A DNA stretch of 64,000 nt from an uncultured Burkholderiales bacterium. Lineage in GTDB: Bacteria; Pseudomonadota; Gammaproteobacteria; Burkholderiales; Burkholderiaceae_C. Both the position numbers and the translations under genes were made by a program. The notes under the pieces were generated by a model. The model did no database searches and was not told where the DNA came from. It worked only from the letters and a program-made list of their open reading frames with translations. Within the stretch, counting starts at the first letter, position 1. Every line of letters begins with the position of its first letter. The stretch is from the NCBI GenBank assembly GCA_903844385.1, contig CAIMTJ010000067.1, forward strand, positions 1 through 64,000, in the 5' to 3' direction. Shown here piece after piece: positions 32,153 to 42,241 of this stretch.

Positions 32153-32231
32153 GCACCCAGTCGAGCCCAGGCCATTTTTTAAAGAACGACCACAGATGCG
32201 GGCATGAAACCTAGTACACCGCAACAAGGGG

Positions 32232-32681
32232 GTGATCATGGGATACGAATTGGGAGTCAAGATTGACCCATGGGGTCAAGGCCACGGCGGCTCTGGCGGC
32301 TACTCGCGCGCTAGGGCCACCACGCGCGAGCAAAAACTGCGCGCGCTCTTGGAGTGCTTGGAGTCTGGCCACGTCGATGCGGCCAGAATGGCATTCACGG
32401 CCCTCATCAATGTGGACCACCACTTGACCACCCACGCGGTATTGAGTCAAGTGGGTGCGGCCTTGCAAAGCGCCAATTTGGCGCTGGCCCTCCAACTGGG
32501 CAAAACGGTAAGCCTAGAAGGTTTTGCCATGGGCGCACCGCCCAGCAACATCAACGCCAATTTAGGGTTCTCAAAAAGCCCTTTCTCTGCTGCCAAGCCA
32601 TTGAAGACTGGGCACTCAAAACGACCGCACACCACGGGGCTTGGCCCAGGCGGTGAACAACGCATCGACTTCAGCGCCTAA
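32232..32681 (+). CDS. Hypothetical protein
   Basis: 149 aa ORF; helical central region (EQKLRALLECLESGHVDAARMAFTALINVDHHLTTHAVLSQVGAALQSANLALALQLGK). No family recognised. Confidence 0.45.
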   Translation: MIMGYELGVKIDPWGQGHGGSGGYSRARATTREQKLRALLECLESGHVDAARMAFTALINVDHHLTTHAVLSQVGAALQSANLALALQLGKTVSLEGFAMGAPPSNINANLGFSKSPFSAAKPLKTGHSKRPHTTGLGPGGEQRIDFSA

Positions 32682-32835
32682 GACCCTTTCTGTGCTGATC
32701 CTCGCCGCTCAAACCACCTCAAAGGCCCGGGTCAGCCGAACTCGACCCTCCAAATCGCCGCGCTCCAAAGCTTGATTTGAGCCTTGTTCTATACTTGTAC
32801 GCGCGCAACACTCAATTCAAAACAAGGCGAACACA

Positions 32836-33636
32836 ATGTGCAGATGGATGGCCTACGGTGGACCAGAAATTTACTTGAAGGACGTCTTGTTTGATCAAGA
32901 AAATTCCTTGATCAAACAAAGCCTCTCGGCCAAAGAGTCCCAATGGACGACCAATGGGGACGGTTTTGGTGTCGCTTGGTATGGGCACCGAAACACCCCT
33001 GGGGTCTTCAAAGACATCTTGCCCGCTTGGAACGACAGCAATTTGCTCTCCTTGGCCCACCAAATTGAGTCTCGCTTGTTTTTTGCCCACGTGCGCGCCT
33101 CCAGTGGCACCAGTGTCTCGCGCAACAACTGCCACCCATTCAATGTCCAAGAATGGGCCTTCATGCACAATGGACAAATTGGTGCTTGGGCCCATTTGCG
33201 CCAATCGGTCGAATCGCTCATCAGCCCCGAACTCTATGAGCACCGCCAAGGCACGACCGACAGCGAAGCTTTGTTTCTCTTGGCCATGACACTGGGCATG
33301 AAGGAGAACCCACCTCTGGCCATGAACCTGGCGCTCGGGCATATCGTCAAGCTCATGGCGCAGCACCGTGTCTCTGAGCCCCTGCGGCTATCGGCGGCTT
33401 GCTCCAATGGCCAACAGATTTGGGGGTTTCGTTTCTCCAGCGACCATCAGTCCCCCAGTCTTTATTACGGCACACCCACCACCCACGCGAAGAAACACTT
33501 CCAAGGACAAATCAACACCATTGCCTCTGAACCCCTCGATGACCAAGCGTCCCACTGGTGCGCGGTGCCTGAAAACACAGGGCTCGTGTGGACCCAAGGC
33601 CGCATCGAGACCTTTGCCATCAACCCTGGGGGCTGA
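32836..33636 (+). CDS. Class II glutamine amidotransferase (YafJ-like)
   Basis: MCRWMAYGGPEIYLKDVLF...GFGVAWYG...FAHVRASSGTSVSRNNCHPFNVQEWAFMHNGQIG. Confidence 0.92.
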   Translation: MCRWMAYGGPEIYLKDVLFDQENSLIKQSLSAKESQWTTNGDGFGVAWYGHRNTPGVFKDILPAWNDSNLLSLAHQIESRLFFAHVRASSGTSVSRNNCHPFNVQEWAFMHNGQIGAWAHLRQSVESLISPELYEHRQGTTDSEALFLLAMTLGMKENPPLAMNLALGHIVKLMAQHRVSEPLRLSAACSNGQQIWGFRFSSDHQSPSLYYGTPTTHAKKHFQGQINTIASEPLDDQASHWCAVPENTGLVWTQGRIETFAINPGG

Positions 33637-33643
33637 TTCAACA

Positions 33644-33714
33644 AGGCGGCAATTGGGGCATCAAACTGGGCATCAAACTGGGTATCGACCTGGGCAGCAA
33701 TTTGGGCATCAACT
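33644..33714. repeat. Imperfect 12-bp tandem repeat, about 5-6 units, consensus GGGCATCAAACT
   Basis: gggcatcaaact gggcatcaaact gggtatcgacct gggcagcaattt gggcatcaact. Confidence 0.85.
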
Positions 33715-33749
33715 GCAAGCCAAGACTTGGCAGCATTGCTCCCTTGATC

Positions 33750-34931
33750 TCAAGCCTGGTGTTGGAGCTTGGCCGCTAGGCGGTGCACGCACAAATAGGC
33801 CACAAGCGCAGTGCCCATGCTCACCATGAAGGTGCTCTGAAGACCCCAGTGCTGGCTGAGCACGGCCCCACCCAAGCCCCCCACCACACCGGTGAGACCA
33901 TAGCCCACGATGGAGTAGAGTGCCTGCCCGCGAGCCCTCAAGTGGGTGGAGAAGTGCTCGTTGAGCCACGTCATGCACACCGTGTGGTGCACTGCAAAGG
34001 TCAAACCATGGAGCATTTGCGCCACCACCAACAGCGCCCACTCCCCCGAGCCCCAAGCAGTGAGCGCCATGCGCAGCACCATCCCGGCCGTGCATACCTT
34101 GAGCCAGCCCAAGGTGCCCAGCCGATGAAACCAATCACTTTGGGTATAAAAGACCACTATCTCCACCACCACCCCCAAACCCCAAAAAAGGCCGATGGTG
34201 GTTTTACTGTAACCCAATTGATCCAAGTACAGCGAGAGATAAAAATAGATGCACATGTGCGAGAGCACATGAAAAAACATCGTTAAAAAAAACCAGCGAT
34301 TGTGGGGCTTGAACACAATCTGCACCATCGAGTCCCCAGATGAATGTAAGTGCACACTCTCTTTGTTGTTGGGAATCAACCAAGCGCCAGCATTGACGGC
34401 CAGCAAGGTGAGCGCAGCCCACCCCACAAAGTCGTCCAATCCATAGTGTTCGAACCAAAAGCCGGCCAAACACACGGTGATCAAAAACCCGAGCGACCCG
34501 CACAAACGCACACGGCCATAGCGTTTGGCATCAAAGCTGCCCCCACGGCTTACCCAGTGCGAGAGGGCCGCTTCGGTCATGGGCATCATGGCGCTGGTGT
34601 GGATGAACATGATCAACAAAAGTCCCGCCAAAAGCGAGAGGCTCACGTCGCGCATGAAGACACTACAAATGAGAGCCACCCCCGCACAAAAACGCAGCAA
34701 CCAGACTCGCTCACCCGTGTGGTCACTCAGCCAGCCCCAGGCGTAGGGCGCAAAAATGCGCGTGAACGACTGCATCGAGGCCATGAGACCGATGACCACC
34801 AAGCTCGCGCCTTGGGACTTGAGCCACAAGGACAAATAGGGATTAAAAAAGCCAATGTGTGCGAAATAACTCGCCGACAGGCAAGCAAAAGCCAACAAGG
34901 GCGATGGGCGAACAAACCGTTTCACAGGCAA
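33750..34931 (-). CDS. MFS transporter of the HcaT/3-phenylpropionate permease-like family
   Basis: LLAFACLSASYFAHIGFFNPYLSLWLKSQGASLVVIGLMAS...FAPYAWGWLSDHTGER. Confidence 0.85.
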   Translation of the reverse strand: MPVKRFVRPSPLLAFACLSASYFAHIGFFNPYLSLWLKSQGASLVVIGLMASMQSFTRIFAPYAWGWLSDHTGERVWLLRFCAGVALICSVFMRDVSLSLLAGLLLIMFIHTSAMMPMTEAALSHWVSRGGSFDAKRYGRVRLCGSLGFLITVCLAGFWFEHYGLDDFVGWAALTLLAVNAGAWLIPNNKESVHLHSSGDSMVQIVFKPHNRWFFLTMFFHVLSHMCIYFYLSLYLDQLGYSKTTIGLFWGLGVVVEIVVFYTQSDWFHRLGTLGWLKVCTAGMVLRMALTAWGSGEWALLVVAQMLHGLTFAVHHTVCMTWLNEHFSTHLRARGQALYSIVGYGLTGVVGGLGGAVLSQHWGLQSTFMVSMGTALVAYLCVHRLAAKLQHQA

Positions 34932-35022
34932 ATCAGGCGAGCCAAGCGTTGGGGCTGAAGCGCACGCCTAGGCAACACATGAAGCGAACGGGAAACTCGA
35001 CCCCAAGCCAATTCACGCTGCC

Positions 35023-36117
35023 TCAGGCCTGCGCGGCAATGGGCGCAAACGGCTTGATCACATCGGCGCATTGGGCTCGGTGCCTGAGCGCGTGCTCCAT
35101 CACCACCAAGGCCAACAAGGCCTCGGCAATCGGCGCTGCACGGATGCCCACACAAGGATCATGTCGCCCTTTGGTGATGACGCTGGTGGGCTGCAAGTCT
35201 TGATCAATCGAGGCCTTGGGGATCAATATCGAACTCGTGGGCTTGATGGCCACATTGACTTCCAAGTCCTGCCCCGTGCTGATGCCACCAAGGACACCAC
35301 CCGCATGGTTACTCAAAAAACCCGCCGCTGTCATGGCGTCGCCATGAAAGGAGCCCAATTGCGAGACGCTCTCAAAGCCCGAGCCCATCTCAACACCTTT
35401 GACGGCGTTGAGCCCCATCATGGCCCAAGCAATGTCGGCATCGAGTTTGTCAAACAAGGGCGCACCCAAGCCCACCGGCATGTGCTGGGCCGTGACACGA
35501 ATCTTGGCGCCACACGAGTCGCCTGACTTTCGCAGTTGATCCATGTACGCCTCCAAGGCCGAGACGTCGGCAATGGGTGCAAAAAATGGGTTGTTCGCCA
35601 CATGGCTCCAATCTTCAAAGGCAATGGGGAGAGAGCCAATTTGGGTCATGCAAGCCTGAAAGGTGATGCCGTGCTGCGCGTGCAACCATTTTTTGGCGAC
35701 AGCCCCAGCAGCCACCATGGGTGCGGTGAGCCTTGCCGATGAACGCCCACCCCCGCGCGGATCGCGAAAGCCGAACTTTTGCGTGTAGGTGTAGTCTGCA
35801 TGCCCAGGCCTGAAGGTCTGCGTGATGCCACTGTAATCCTTGCTGCGCTGATCGGTGTTGGGAATGAGCATGGCAATGGGTGTGCCCGTGGTTTTACCCT
35901 CAAAAACACCCGAGAGGATTTGCACCAAATCGGCTTCTTGGCGCTGTGTCACAAAGCGACTGGTGCCAGGGCGGCGGCGATCCAAGTCGGGCTGGATATC
36001 GGCCTCACTCAAGGGCAGCCCCGGCGGGCAGCCATCGATCACACAGCCAATGGCCACACCGTGGGACTCACCAAAGTTGGTCACGGCAAAGAGTTGTCCA
36101 AAAGTATTTGCGCTCAT
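35023..36117 (-). CDS. aroC: Chorismate synthase
   Basis: [34 protein letters not shown]...[30 protein letters not shown]. Confidence 0.98.
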   Translation of the reverse strand: MSANTFGQLFAVTNFGESHGVAIGCVIDGCPPGLPLSEADIQPDLDRRRPGTSRFVTQRQEADLVQILSGVFEGKTTGTPIAMLIPNTDQRSKDYSGITQTFRPGHADYTYTQKFGFRDPRGGGRSSARLTAPMVAAGAVAKKWLHAQHGITFQACMTQIGSLPIAFEDWSHVANNPFFAPIADVSALEAYMDQLRKSGDSCGAKIRVTAQHMPVGLGAPLFDKLDADIAWAMMGLNAVKGVEMGSGFESVSQLGSFHGDAMTAAGFLSNHAGGVLGGISTGQDLEVNVAIKPTSSILIPKASIDQDLQPTSVITKGRHDPCVGIRAAPIAEALLALVVMEHALRHRAQCADVIKPFAPIAAQA

Positions 36118-36169
36118 AGACCTCTATTATCTATGAGACTGAGCATCAGGCCACCCGGCCTGCATCTAT

Positions 36170-36652
36170 TTAATGGCCACCACCCGAGTCTTTGCGGGTG
36201 AGGCCAGTCACGCCGTTTTCCTCGGGCCAATCGCGAATATAGGCTTTGAGCAGGGTGTTTTCGAAATTTTGGCTGTCCACCACGGTCTTGGCCACATCGT
36301 AAAAGCTGATCACCCCCAAGAGCGCGCGCTCACTGATCACCGGCATGTAGCGCGCGTGGTGCTCAAGCATCATGCGACGCACCTCGTCCAAGGCGGTCTC
36401 GGGTGTGCAAGTCAGCGGCGAGTCGTCCATGACGGTTCTGGCGTGCATGCTGGCAAAATTGGACGGGTGTTGGACCACGCACTCAATCACCTCGCGAAAG
36501 GTGAGCATGCCCACCAACTCATCGAACTCCATCACCACCACGGAGCCGATGTCCTTTTGCGCCATCAAGGTCAGTGCTTTGGGCAATTCATCTTGCACAT
36601 CCACCGAGTAAATGGTGTTGCCTTTGATTTTTAAAATATCACTGACTTTCAT
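36170..36652 (-). CDS. CBS-domain pair protein
   Basis: MKVSDILKIKGNTIYSVDVQDELPKALTLMAQKDIGSVVVMEFDELVGMLTFREVIE; second CBS with HHARYMPVI. The ORF track starts further upstream. Confidence 0.9.
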   Translation of the reverse strand: MKVSDILKIKGNTIYSVDVQDELPKALTLMAQKDIGSVVVMEFDELVGMLTFREVIECVVQHPSNFASMHARTVMDDSPLTCTPETALDEVRRMMLEHHARYMPVISERALLGVISFYDVAKTVVDSQNFENTLLKAYIRDWPEENGVTGLTRKDSGGGH

Positions 36653-36856
36653 GCTCGAACTCCTTTTTTGCTTGCCCAAATGCTCAGAGCATAAAGCCCC
36701 AGGGCCGAACCGGTCTTGATGAGGCTCAAATGTGCACAACTGACCCAGCGTTGAGATCCCCCAGTCTTGTGCCCTTTGGGGCACGCTGTTCGCCCATGCG
36801 TGTCAGTGTATCGAAGGCAAGAATCTTTGAAACCTCGCGTATTCACCTAGTCGCGC

Positions 36857-38128
36857 TCAAGGAGCTGCACTCGCCAAGCCTTCGATCGGGCTTGTCTGCG
36901 GAGAACGGCCAAACGCTTCTTGCAAACTCACCCGCCCCCAGGCTTGGTACACCGGCGCACTCAAAGCCTCTTCTCGCAGCAAAAATCGCGACAGGAGGGG
37001 CAACACCGGGGTGCGGGCTGGATCAATCAAAATCACCCACCGCGGCTGTCTGAGCGCTTCTTCATCAAGCGTGGCCACCCAATCGAGCTCGATCAAATGA
37101 CCCATCACTTCCTCCAAGACCAAGGGGTCCACTCGCAACGCCCGAGCCAAACCCAGGCGATCGAGCCCTTTGCCCGGGCGCTCGCGCCAATGCGCCAAGG
37201 CTGCCAAACTCTCCAAAGCGACTTGAAACCCAAAACCTGGCACCTCGCTGTCTCGAATCACTGGACCGCTCAAACTCGGCAGTGCAGAGACAAAAACCGC
37301 ACCGCTCAAGATGATGAGCCAAGTCAGATACATCCAGAGCAAAAAAATCGGCAAGGTGGCAAAGGCGCCATAGATCATGGACACCGCCGGAATGCTCTTC
37401 AAATACCAGGTCAACGCGTGGCGCGCCACCTCTGTGGCCGTGGTGACCCACAAGCCCCCCATCAAGGCATGCGAATATTTCACTGGGGTGTTGGGCACAT
37501 AGCGGTAGAGTGCACTCATGCCCAAGACCCACATGAAAAACTCCAAGCTGTTGATCAGCCACTCCAACAGACCAAAGCCCTCGCCAATCCAGGTGCGTGA
37601 CAAAGTACTCACATAAAACAAGGACACCACCCCAAGACCCAGCACCAAGGGCCCCAAGGTCATGACCGACCAGTACAGCAAAATTCGCTGCGGGAGGGCT
37701 CTTTTTTGGTGATTGTGCCAAATGGCGTTCAAGCTTTTGTCAATGGTGTAGACCAAACTCAGGGCCGAGACCACCAAAACCGCAAAACCCACCCAACCCA
37801 GGCGCGATGCTTTGCTCGAGAACTGGGTCAAATAGCCCAAAACTTGTCTTGAAATACTCTCCGGAATCAAGCTTTGCACGAGCCAGTGCTCCAGCACTTG
37901 TTGGAATTGTTTAAAAAGTGGAAACACCGTGAAAACCGCCAAGATCACGGTCAAAAACGGCACCAAGGCCATGGTCGACGTGAAGGTGAGACTGCCCGCG
38001 GTTTTTGCCAAATGTTCGCGCTGCAATCTCACGAGCAAGTCCGAGCCTAGCCGACGCCAATCCACCTCTTGGAAAGCGGTCCAAAAGGCAAAAAAAGGCT
38101 GAAAAAAGGCAAGCGTCATCTTGTTCAT
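36857..38128 (-). CDS. YihY/UPF0761 family inner membrane protein
   Basis: AKTAGSLTFTSTMALVPFLTVILAVFTVFPLF...LYTIDKSLNAIWH...LGVVSLFY. Confidence 0.9.
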   Translation of the reverse strand: MNKMTLAFFQPFFAFWTAFQEVDWRRLGSDLLVRLQREHLAKTAGSLTFTSTMALVPFLTVILAVFTVFPLFKQFQQVLEHWLVQSLIPESISRQVLGYLTQFSSKASRLGWVGFAVLVVSALSLVYTIDKSLNAIWHNHQKRALPQRILLYWSVMTLGPLVLGLGVVSLFYVSTLSRTWIGEGFGLLEWLINSLEFFMWVLGMSALYRYVPNTPVKYSHALMGGLWVTTATEVARHALTWYLKSIPAVSMIYGAFATLPIFLLWMYLTWLIILSGAVFVSALPSLSGPVIRDSEVPGFGFQVALESLAALAHWRERPGKGLDRLGLARALRVDPLVLEEVMGHLIELDWVATLDEEALRQPRWVILIDPARTPVLPLLSRFLLREEALSAPVYQAWGRVSLQEAFGRSPQTSPIEGLASAAP

Positions 38129-38196
38129 GGCCGCTATGATGCCATTGTTTCAAGACGCCGTGCTATTGGCCCTACAAATACCGCAAACCCGGGCGA

Positions 38197-40110
38197 TTGA
38201 ACAAAACATCCGATAATAAGCGCATGAACTTGCAAGACCCTGCGATTGAACCGACCAAAGAGGTGAGGTTCACCCAAAACGCCGCCCTCATCAGCCTCCT
38301 TCTTTTGATAGTCCTCAGTGTTGCCTGGGAGTGGTCCTGGGCGCCGCTCAAGCCTGGCGGCAGTTGGCTGGCTCTCAAAGCTTTGCCCCTGGTCTTTGCT
38401 GTGCCAGGGCTACTGAAGCGGCGCCTCTACACTTACCGTTGGATCAGTCTTGTTGTGTGGCTTTACTTTATCGAAGGCGTGGTGAGGGCCTATAGCGATG
38501 GGGGCGACTCGGCGCGTTTGGCTGGACTGGAGACTGCCCTCAGTGTGCTGCTCTTCATGGCCTGTGCGGGCCACGTGCGTGCGCGCTTCAAAGCCTCCTT
38601 GGCAAGCGGTGACACCTCACCCCCTATGGGTGCGACTCCAACCCAACGCCCTCAAAGTCAGACTTCTGCCCACCCCGAACCATTGCTCGCTTTGGTGCAA
38701 GAGCTCCAGGCCCTGGTGGGGCCTGAGCAAGTGCTGAGCGCGCCCACAGACCTGAGCGCCTACGAACAAGACTGGCGCAAGCGCTCCAGAGGCCGCGCCT
38801 TGTGCGTGGTGCGTCCTGCCAGCACCTTGGAGGTGAGTGCCGTAGTGAAAGCCTGTGCACGCTTTGGTGTCTCTCTCGTGCCTCAAGGGGGCAACACTGG
38901 CCTCGTGGTGGGCTCCATTCCGGATGAGAGCGCTCAGCAAGTGCTCTTGTCTTTGCAACGCATGAAAGCGGTGCGCGCTGTGCACGCCAACAATTTGAGC
39001 ATCGACGTGGAAGCCGGTTGCGTGCTCGCACATTTGCAAGACGCCGCGCGACAAGCGGGTCTTTTCTTTCCCTTGAGTTTGGGCGCTGAGGGCAGTTGCA
39101 CAATCGGTGGCAACTTGTCCACCAATGCAGGCGGCACTCAGGTGCTCAGGTACGGCAATGCCCGAGATTTGTGCTTGGGGCTCGAAGTGGTTTTGGCCAA
39201 TGGAGAGATTTGGCACGGCCTGTCGGGGCTGAGAAAAGACAACACGGGCTATGACCTCAAAAATCTCTTCATCGGCAGCGAAGGCACTCTCGGGATCATC
39301 ACCGCAGCGAGCCTCAAACTCTTTCCTCGACCCCAATCGACCCTCACCGCTTGGGCCGCCTTGACAAGCCTTGAGGACTGCGTGAAGCTCTTGGGTCTGG
39401 CTCACGCTCAACTCGGGGCGGGTTTATCGGGCTTTGAGGTGATGAACCAGTACTCCTTGAGTCTGGTGCAAAAACACTTCCCCACACTCCAAGCGCCTTT
39501 TCAGGACCACCCTTGGTGCGCCTTGCTTGAATTGTCGGGCAATGAATCAGACGAGCACACCAACGCGCGCCTCGTGGCACTCTTGGAGTTGGCCGTTGAC
39601 CAAGGTGTCGCTCAAAACGCCACGGTGGCGGAGAATTTAAGAAAAGCCGCTCAACTCTGGCACATCCGAGAAAGCATCACCTTGGCCCAGGCTCAAGAGG
39701 GCTTGAATGTCAAGCATGACATTTCCTTGTCAGCATCGAGCATCCCCCACTTTGTGGCGCAAACCGATCGCGAATTGGCTCAACTCATTCCTGGCGTTCG
39801 ATTGGTCAACTTTGGCCACTTGGGAGACGGCAATTTGCACTACAACGTCCAAGGGCCAGAGGGTGCCGGTAGCGAGCAGTTTTTAAGCGACTATGAGCCG
39901 CGAATCAACGAGGTGGTCTACCGCAATGTATTCGCCCTTGGGGGGTCTATTTCAGCCGAGCACGGCATTGGATCCTTGAAAGTCGACACCCTGCCCCACT
40001 ACAAAGACCCCCAGGCCTTGGAGATCATGAGGCGACTCAAAGACTGCCTTGATCCAGCACACACCTTGAACCCCGGGCGTGTGGTTCGTGTGTCTCAAAA
40101 GCCTGGGTGA
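38197..40110 (+). CDS. Fusion ORF: N-terminal DUF2069-like membrane domain plus C-terminal FAD-binding (GlcD/D-lactate dehydrogenase-type) oxidase
   Basis: N-term AALISLLLLIVLSVAWEWSWAPLKPGGSWLALKALPLVFAVPGLLKRRLYTYRWISLVVWLYFIEGVVRAYSD; C-term RPASTLEVSAVVKACARFGVSLVPQGGNTGLV...EGSCTIGGNLSTNAGGTQVLRYGNARDLCLGLEVVLANGE...GHLGDGNLHYN...SAEHGIGSLK. One uninterrupted frame. Confidence 0.88.
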   Translation: MNKTSDNKRMNLQDPAIEPTKEVRFTQNAALISLLLLIVLSVAWEWSWAPLKPGGSWLALKALPLVFAVPGLLKRRLYTYRWISLVVWLYFIEGVVRAYSDGGDSARLAGLETALSVLLFMACAGHVRARFKASLASGDTSPPMGATPTQRPQSQTSAHPEPLLALVQELQALVGPEQVLSAPTDLSAYEQDWRKRSRGRALCVVRPASTLEVSAVVKACARFGVSLVPQGGNTGLVVGSIPDESAQQVLLSLQRMKAVRAVHANNLSIDVEAGCVLAHLQDAARQAGLFFPLSLGAEGSCTIGGNLSTNAGGTQVLRYGNARDLCLGLEVVLANGEIWHGLSGLRKDNTGYDLKNLFIGSEGTLGIITAASLKLFPRPQSTLTAWAALTSLEDCVKLLGLAHAQLGAGLSGFEVMNQYSLSLVQKHFPTLQAPFQDHPWCALLELSGNESDEHTNARLVALLELAVDQGVAQNATVAENLRKAAQLWHIRESITLAQAQEGLNVKHDISLSASSIPHFVAQTDRELAQLIPGVRLVNFGHLGDGNLHYNVQGPEGAGSEQFLSDYEPRINEVVYRNVFALGGSISAEHGIGSLKVDTLPHYKDPQALEIMRRLKDCLDPAHTLNPGRVVRVSQKPG

Positions 40111-40222
40111 ACCCTGGGCTGTGGACGTGAGGGTTGCAAAACACTTGTTGTTGCCCTCGCCAAAAAGGTGCCCCCAGAGGCTTTAAAATAAGTTTTTATC
40201 CAATTTCCTCACGCACTTGTCC

Positions 40223-41059
40223 ATGACCCACAGCACCTCCCATCCTTGTCAATACGAAGACTTTATGCGCCATGTGTTCACCCACGGGGTGCACAAGGAA
40301 GACCGCACTGGAACGGGCACGCGCAGTGTTTTTGGCCACCAAATGCGCTTTGATTTGAACCAAGGGTTTCCCTTGGTGACCACCAAAAAAGTCCACCTGA
40401 GATCGATCATTCAGGAGTTGCTGTGGTTCTTGAGTGGTTCGAGCAACAACTTATGGCTGCAAGAGCGCGGTGTCACCATCTGGAACGAATGGGCCAAGGA
40501 AGATGGAGATCTGGGGCCAGTGTATGGGGTGCAGTGGCGGAGTTGGCCCGCGCCCGATGGACAACACATCGACCAAATTGCCGATCTCATGAAAACACTG
40601 CAAACAAATCCCGACTCGCGACGCATGATCGTGAGCGCTTGGAACGTGGCCGATTTGTCCAAGATGGCGCTCATGCCGTGTCATGCTTTTTTTCAGTTTT
40701 ATGTGGCACCAAGCACCACCCCCGGCGGCAAAGGTCGTTTGAGTTGCCAGCTCTATCAACGCAGTGCCGACATCTTTTTGGGGGTGCCTTTTAACATCGC
40801 GAGCTATGCACTTCTCACCCACATGATCGCCCAACAAAGCGACCTCGATGTAGGAGAATTCATTTGGACCGGGGGAGACTGTCACATTTATACCAACCAC
40901 TTTGAGCAAGTTCAGCTCCAACTCTCCAGAGCGCCGCACCCCTACCCAACGCTGCAGATCAAACGCCGAGCTGACAGTATTTTTGACTATCAGTATGAAG
41001 ACTTTGAAGTCCTCAACTACGTGAGTCATGATGCCATCAAAGCACCCGTGGCCGTTTGA
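40223..41059 (+). CDS. thyA: Thymidylate synthase
   Basis: [48 protein letters not shown]...[10 protein letters not shown]...GDCHIYTNH. Confidence 0.98.
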   Translation: MTHSTSHPCQYEDFMRHVFTHGVHKEDRTGTGTRSVFGHQMRFDLNQGFPLVTTKKVHLRSIIQELLWFLSGSSNNLWLQERGVTIWNEWAKEDGDLGPVYGVQWRSWPAPDGQHIDQIADLMKTLQTNPDSRRMIVSAWNVADLSKMALMPCHAFFQFYVAPSTTPGGKGRLSCQLYQRSADIFLGVPFNIASYALLTHMIAQQSDLDVGEFIWTGGDCHIYTNHFEQVQLQLSRAPHPYPTLQIKRRADSIFDYQYEDFEVLNYVSHDAIKAPVAV

Positions 41060-41105
41060 GGTCTCTAGCGCATGAGGCATGTTGTCCAGAGGGCTTTCTA
41101 AGACC

Positions 41106-41618
41106 ATGAATTTGATTTTTGCCTCCTCCATGAACGGCGTCATCGGTCACAATAACCAGCTGCCTTGGCACTTGCCCGAGGACTTGGCGCACTTTAAAAA
41201 ACTCACCCTCGGGCAAGTGGTGCTCATGGGGCGCAAAACCTGGGAATCGATTCCTGCGCAGTTCAGACCCCTGCCAGGCCGAGACAATTGGGTGCTCACC
41301 CGCCAAAGTCTCTGGAATCCAACGGGGGCGCGTGTTTTTACCGACCTCTCGTTGGCTCAAGCCGCACTCCAGCGCGAGCACCCCGCCAAAGAGCTCTGGG
41401 TGATTGGAGGTGCTGAGGTCTACGCCCAGGCCATGGCGTACGCCCAACGGATAGAACTCACTTTGATCGAAAAAAACTACGAGGGTGACGCGTTGGCACC
41501 CAAGATCGATGCAAACTGGGCGACAATATCAAAAGAAACTCATTCAACCCCAAGTGGTTTGGTTTACCACTTTATTTCTTACCAACGTACCCCACTAAGG
41601 AGCGACCATGTCAGATGA
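41106..41618 (+). CDS. folA: Dihydrofolate reductase
   Basis: MNLIFASSMNGVIGHNNQLPWHLPEDLAHFKKLTLGQVVLMGRKTWESI. Confidence 0.96.
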   Translation: MNLIFASSMNGVIGHNNQLPWHLPEDLAHFKKLTLGQVVLMGRKTWESIPAQFRPLPGRDNWVLTRQSLWNPTGARVFTDLSLAQAALQREHPAKELWVIGGAEVYAQAMAYAQRIELTLIEKNYEGDALAPKIDANWATISKETHSTPSGLVYHFISYQRTPLRSDHVR

Positions 41619-42189
41619 TGAATTCCACGTTCACGGACCCCACGACCACGAACTCGAGCACGCCGGTCACGGCGGCGGCCATGAATCACAAGGCATGACC
41701 AGCCAAATTGCCATGTTCACGGCCATCATCGCGACCGTCGGTGCCATTTTTGGATACATGGGAGGTGCCACACAAGCCAATGCTGGCCTTTATAAGAACA
41801 ACGCGGCCATTTCAAAAACTGAGGCTTCTAATCAGTGGAATTACTACCAAGCCAAGAGCTCTAAGCAAAATTTAAGCGAGCTGGCCAAGGAAATTGCACC
41901 AGCCAAAAAAGATTTCTATGACGAAGAAATCAAGCGCTACAAAACAGAGAAAAGCGATATCAAGAAAAATGCCGAAGCGCTCGAGAGCAAAAGTAAAGAG
42001 TGGGATGAAAAGTCGGATGAAGAAATGCATCAGCACCATCGCTGGGCACAGGCGACCACCGCACTTCAAATCTCCATCGCTTTGGCAGCGATTGCCTTGC
42101 TGACTCGCAGAAAATGGCTCCAAAAAGGCATGATGGGCATGGGTGCGCTTGGTCTGGTTTTGGGTGCCTTGGCCGCACTGCACATCTGA
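41608..42189 (+). CDS. DUF4337 membrane protein
   Basis: TSQIAMFTAIIATVGAIFGYMGGATQANAGLYKNNAAISKTEASNQWNYYQAKSSKQNL; two TM regions. Overlaps the folA stop. Confidence 0.82.
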   Translation: MSDDEFHVHGPHDHELEHAGHGGGHESQGMTSQIAMFTAIIATVGAIFGYMGGATQANAGLYKNNAAISKTEASNQWNYYQAKSSKQNLSELAKEIAPAKKDFYDEEIKRYKTEKSDIKKNAEALESKSKEWDEKSDEEMHQHHRWAQATTALQISIALAAIALLTRRKWLQKGMMGMGALGLVLGALAALHI

Positions 42190-42241
42190 ACTGGCGCTGG
42201 AAGGTGGCGAGTCTGAGTCTTGACGCCGCAGAGGAATAAGC

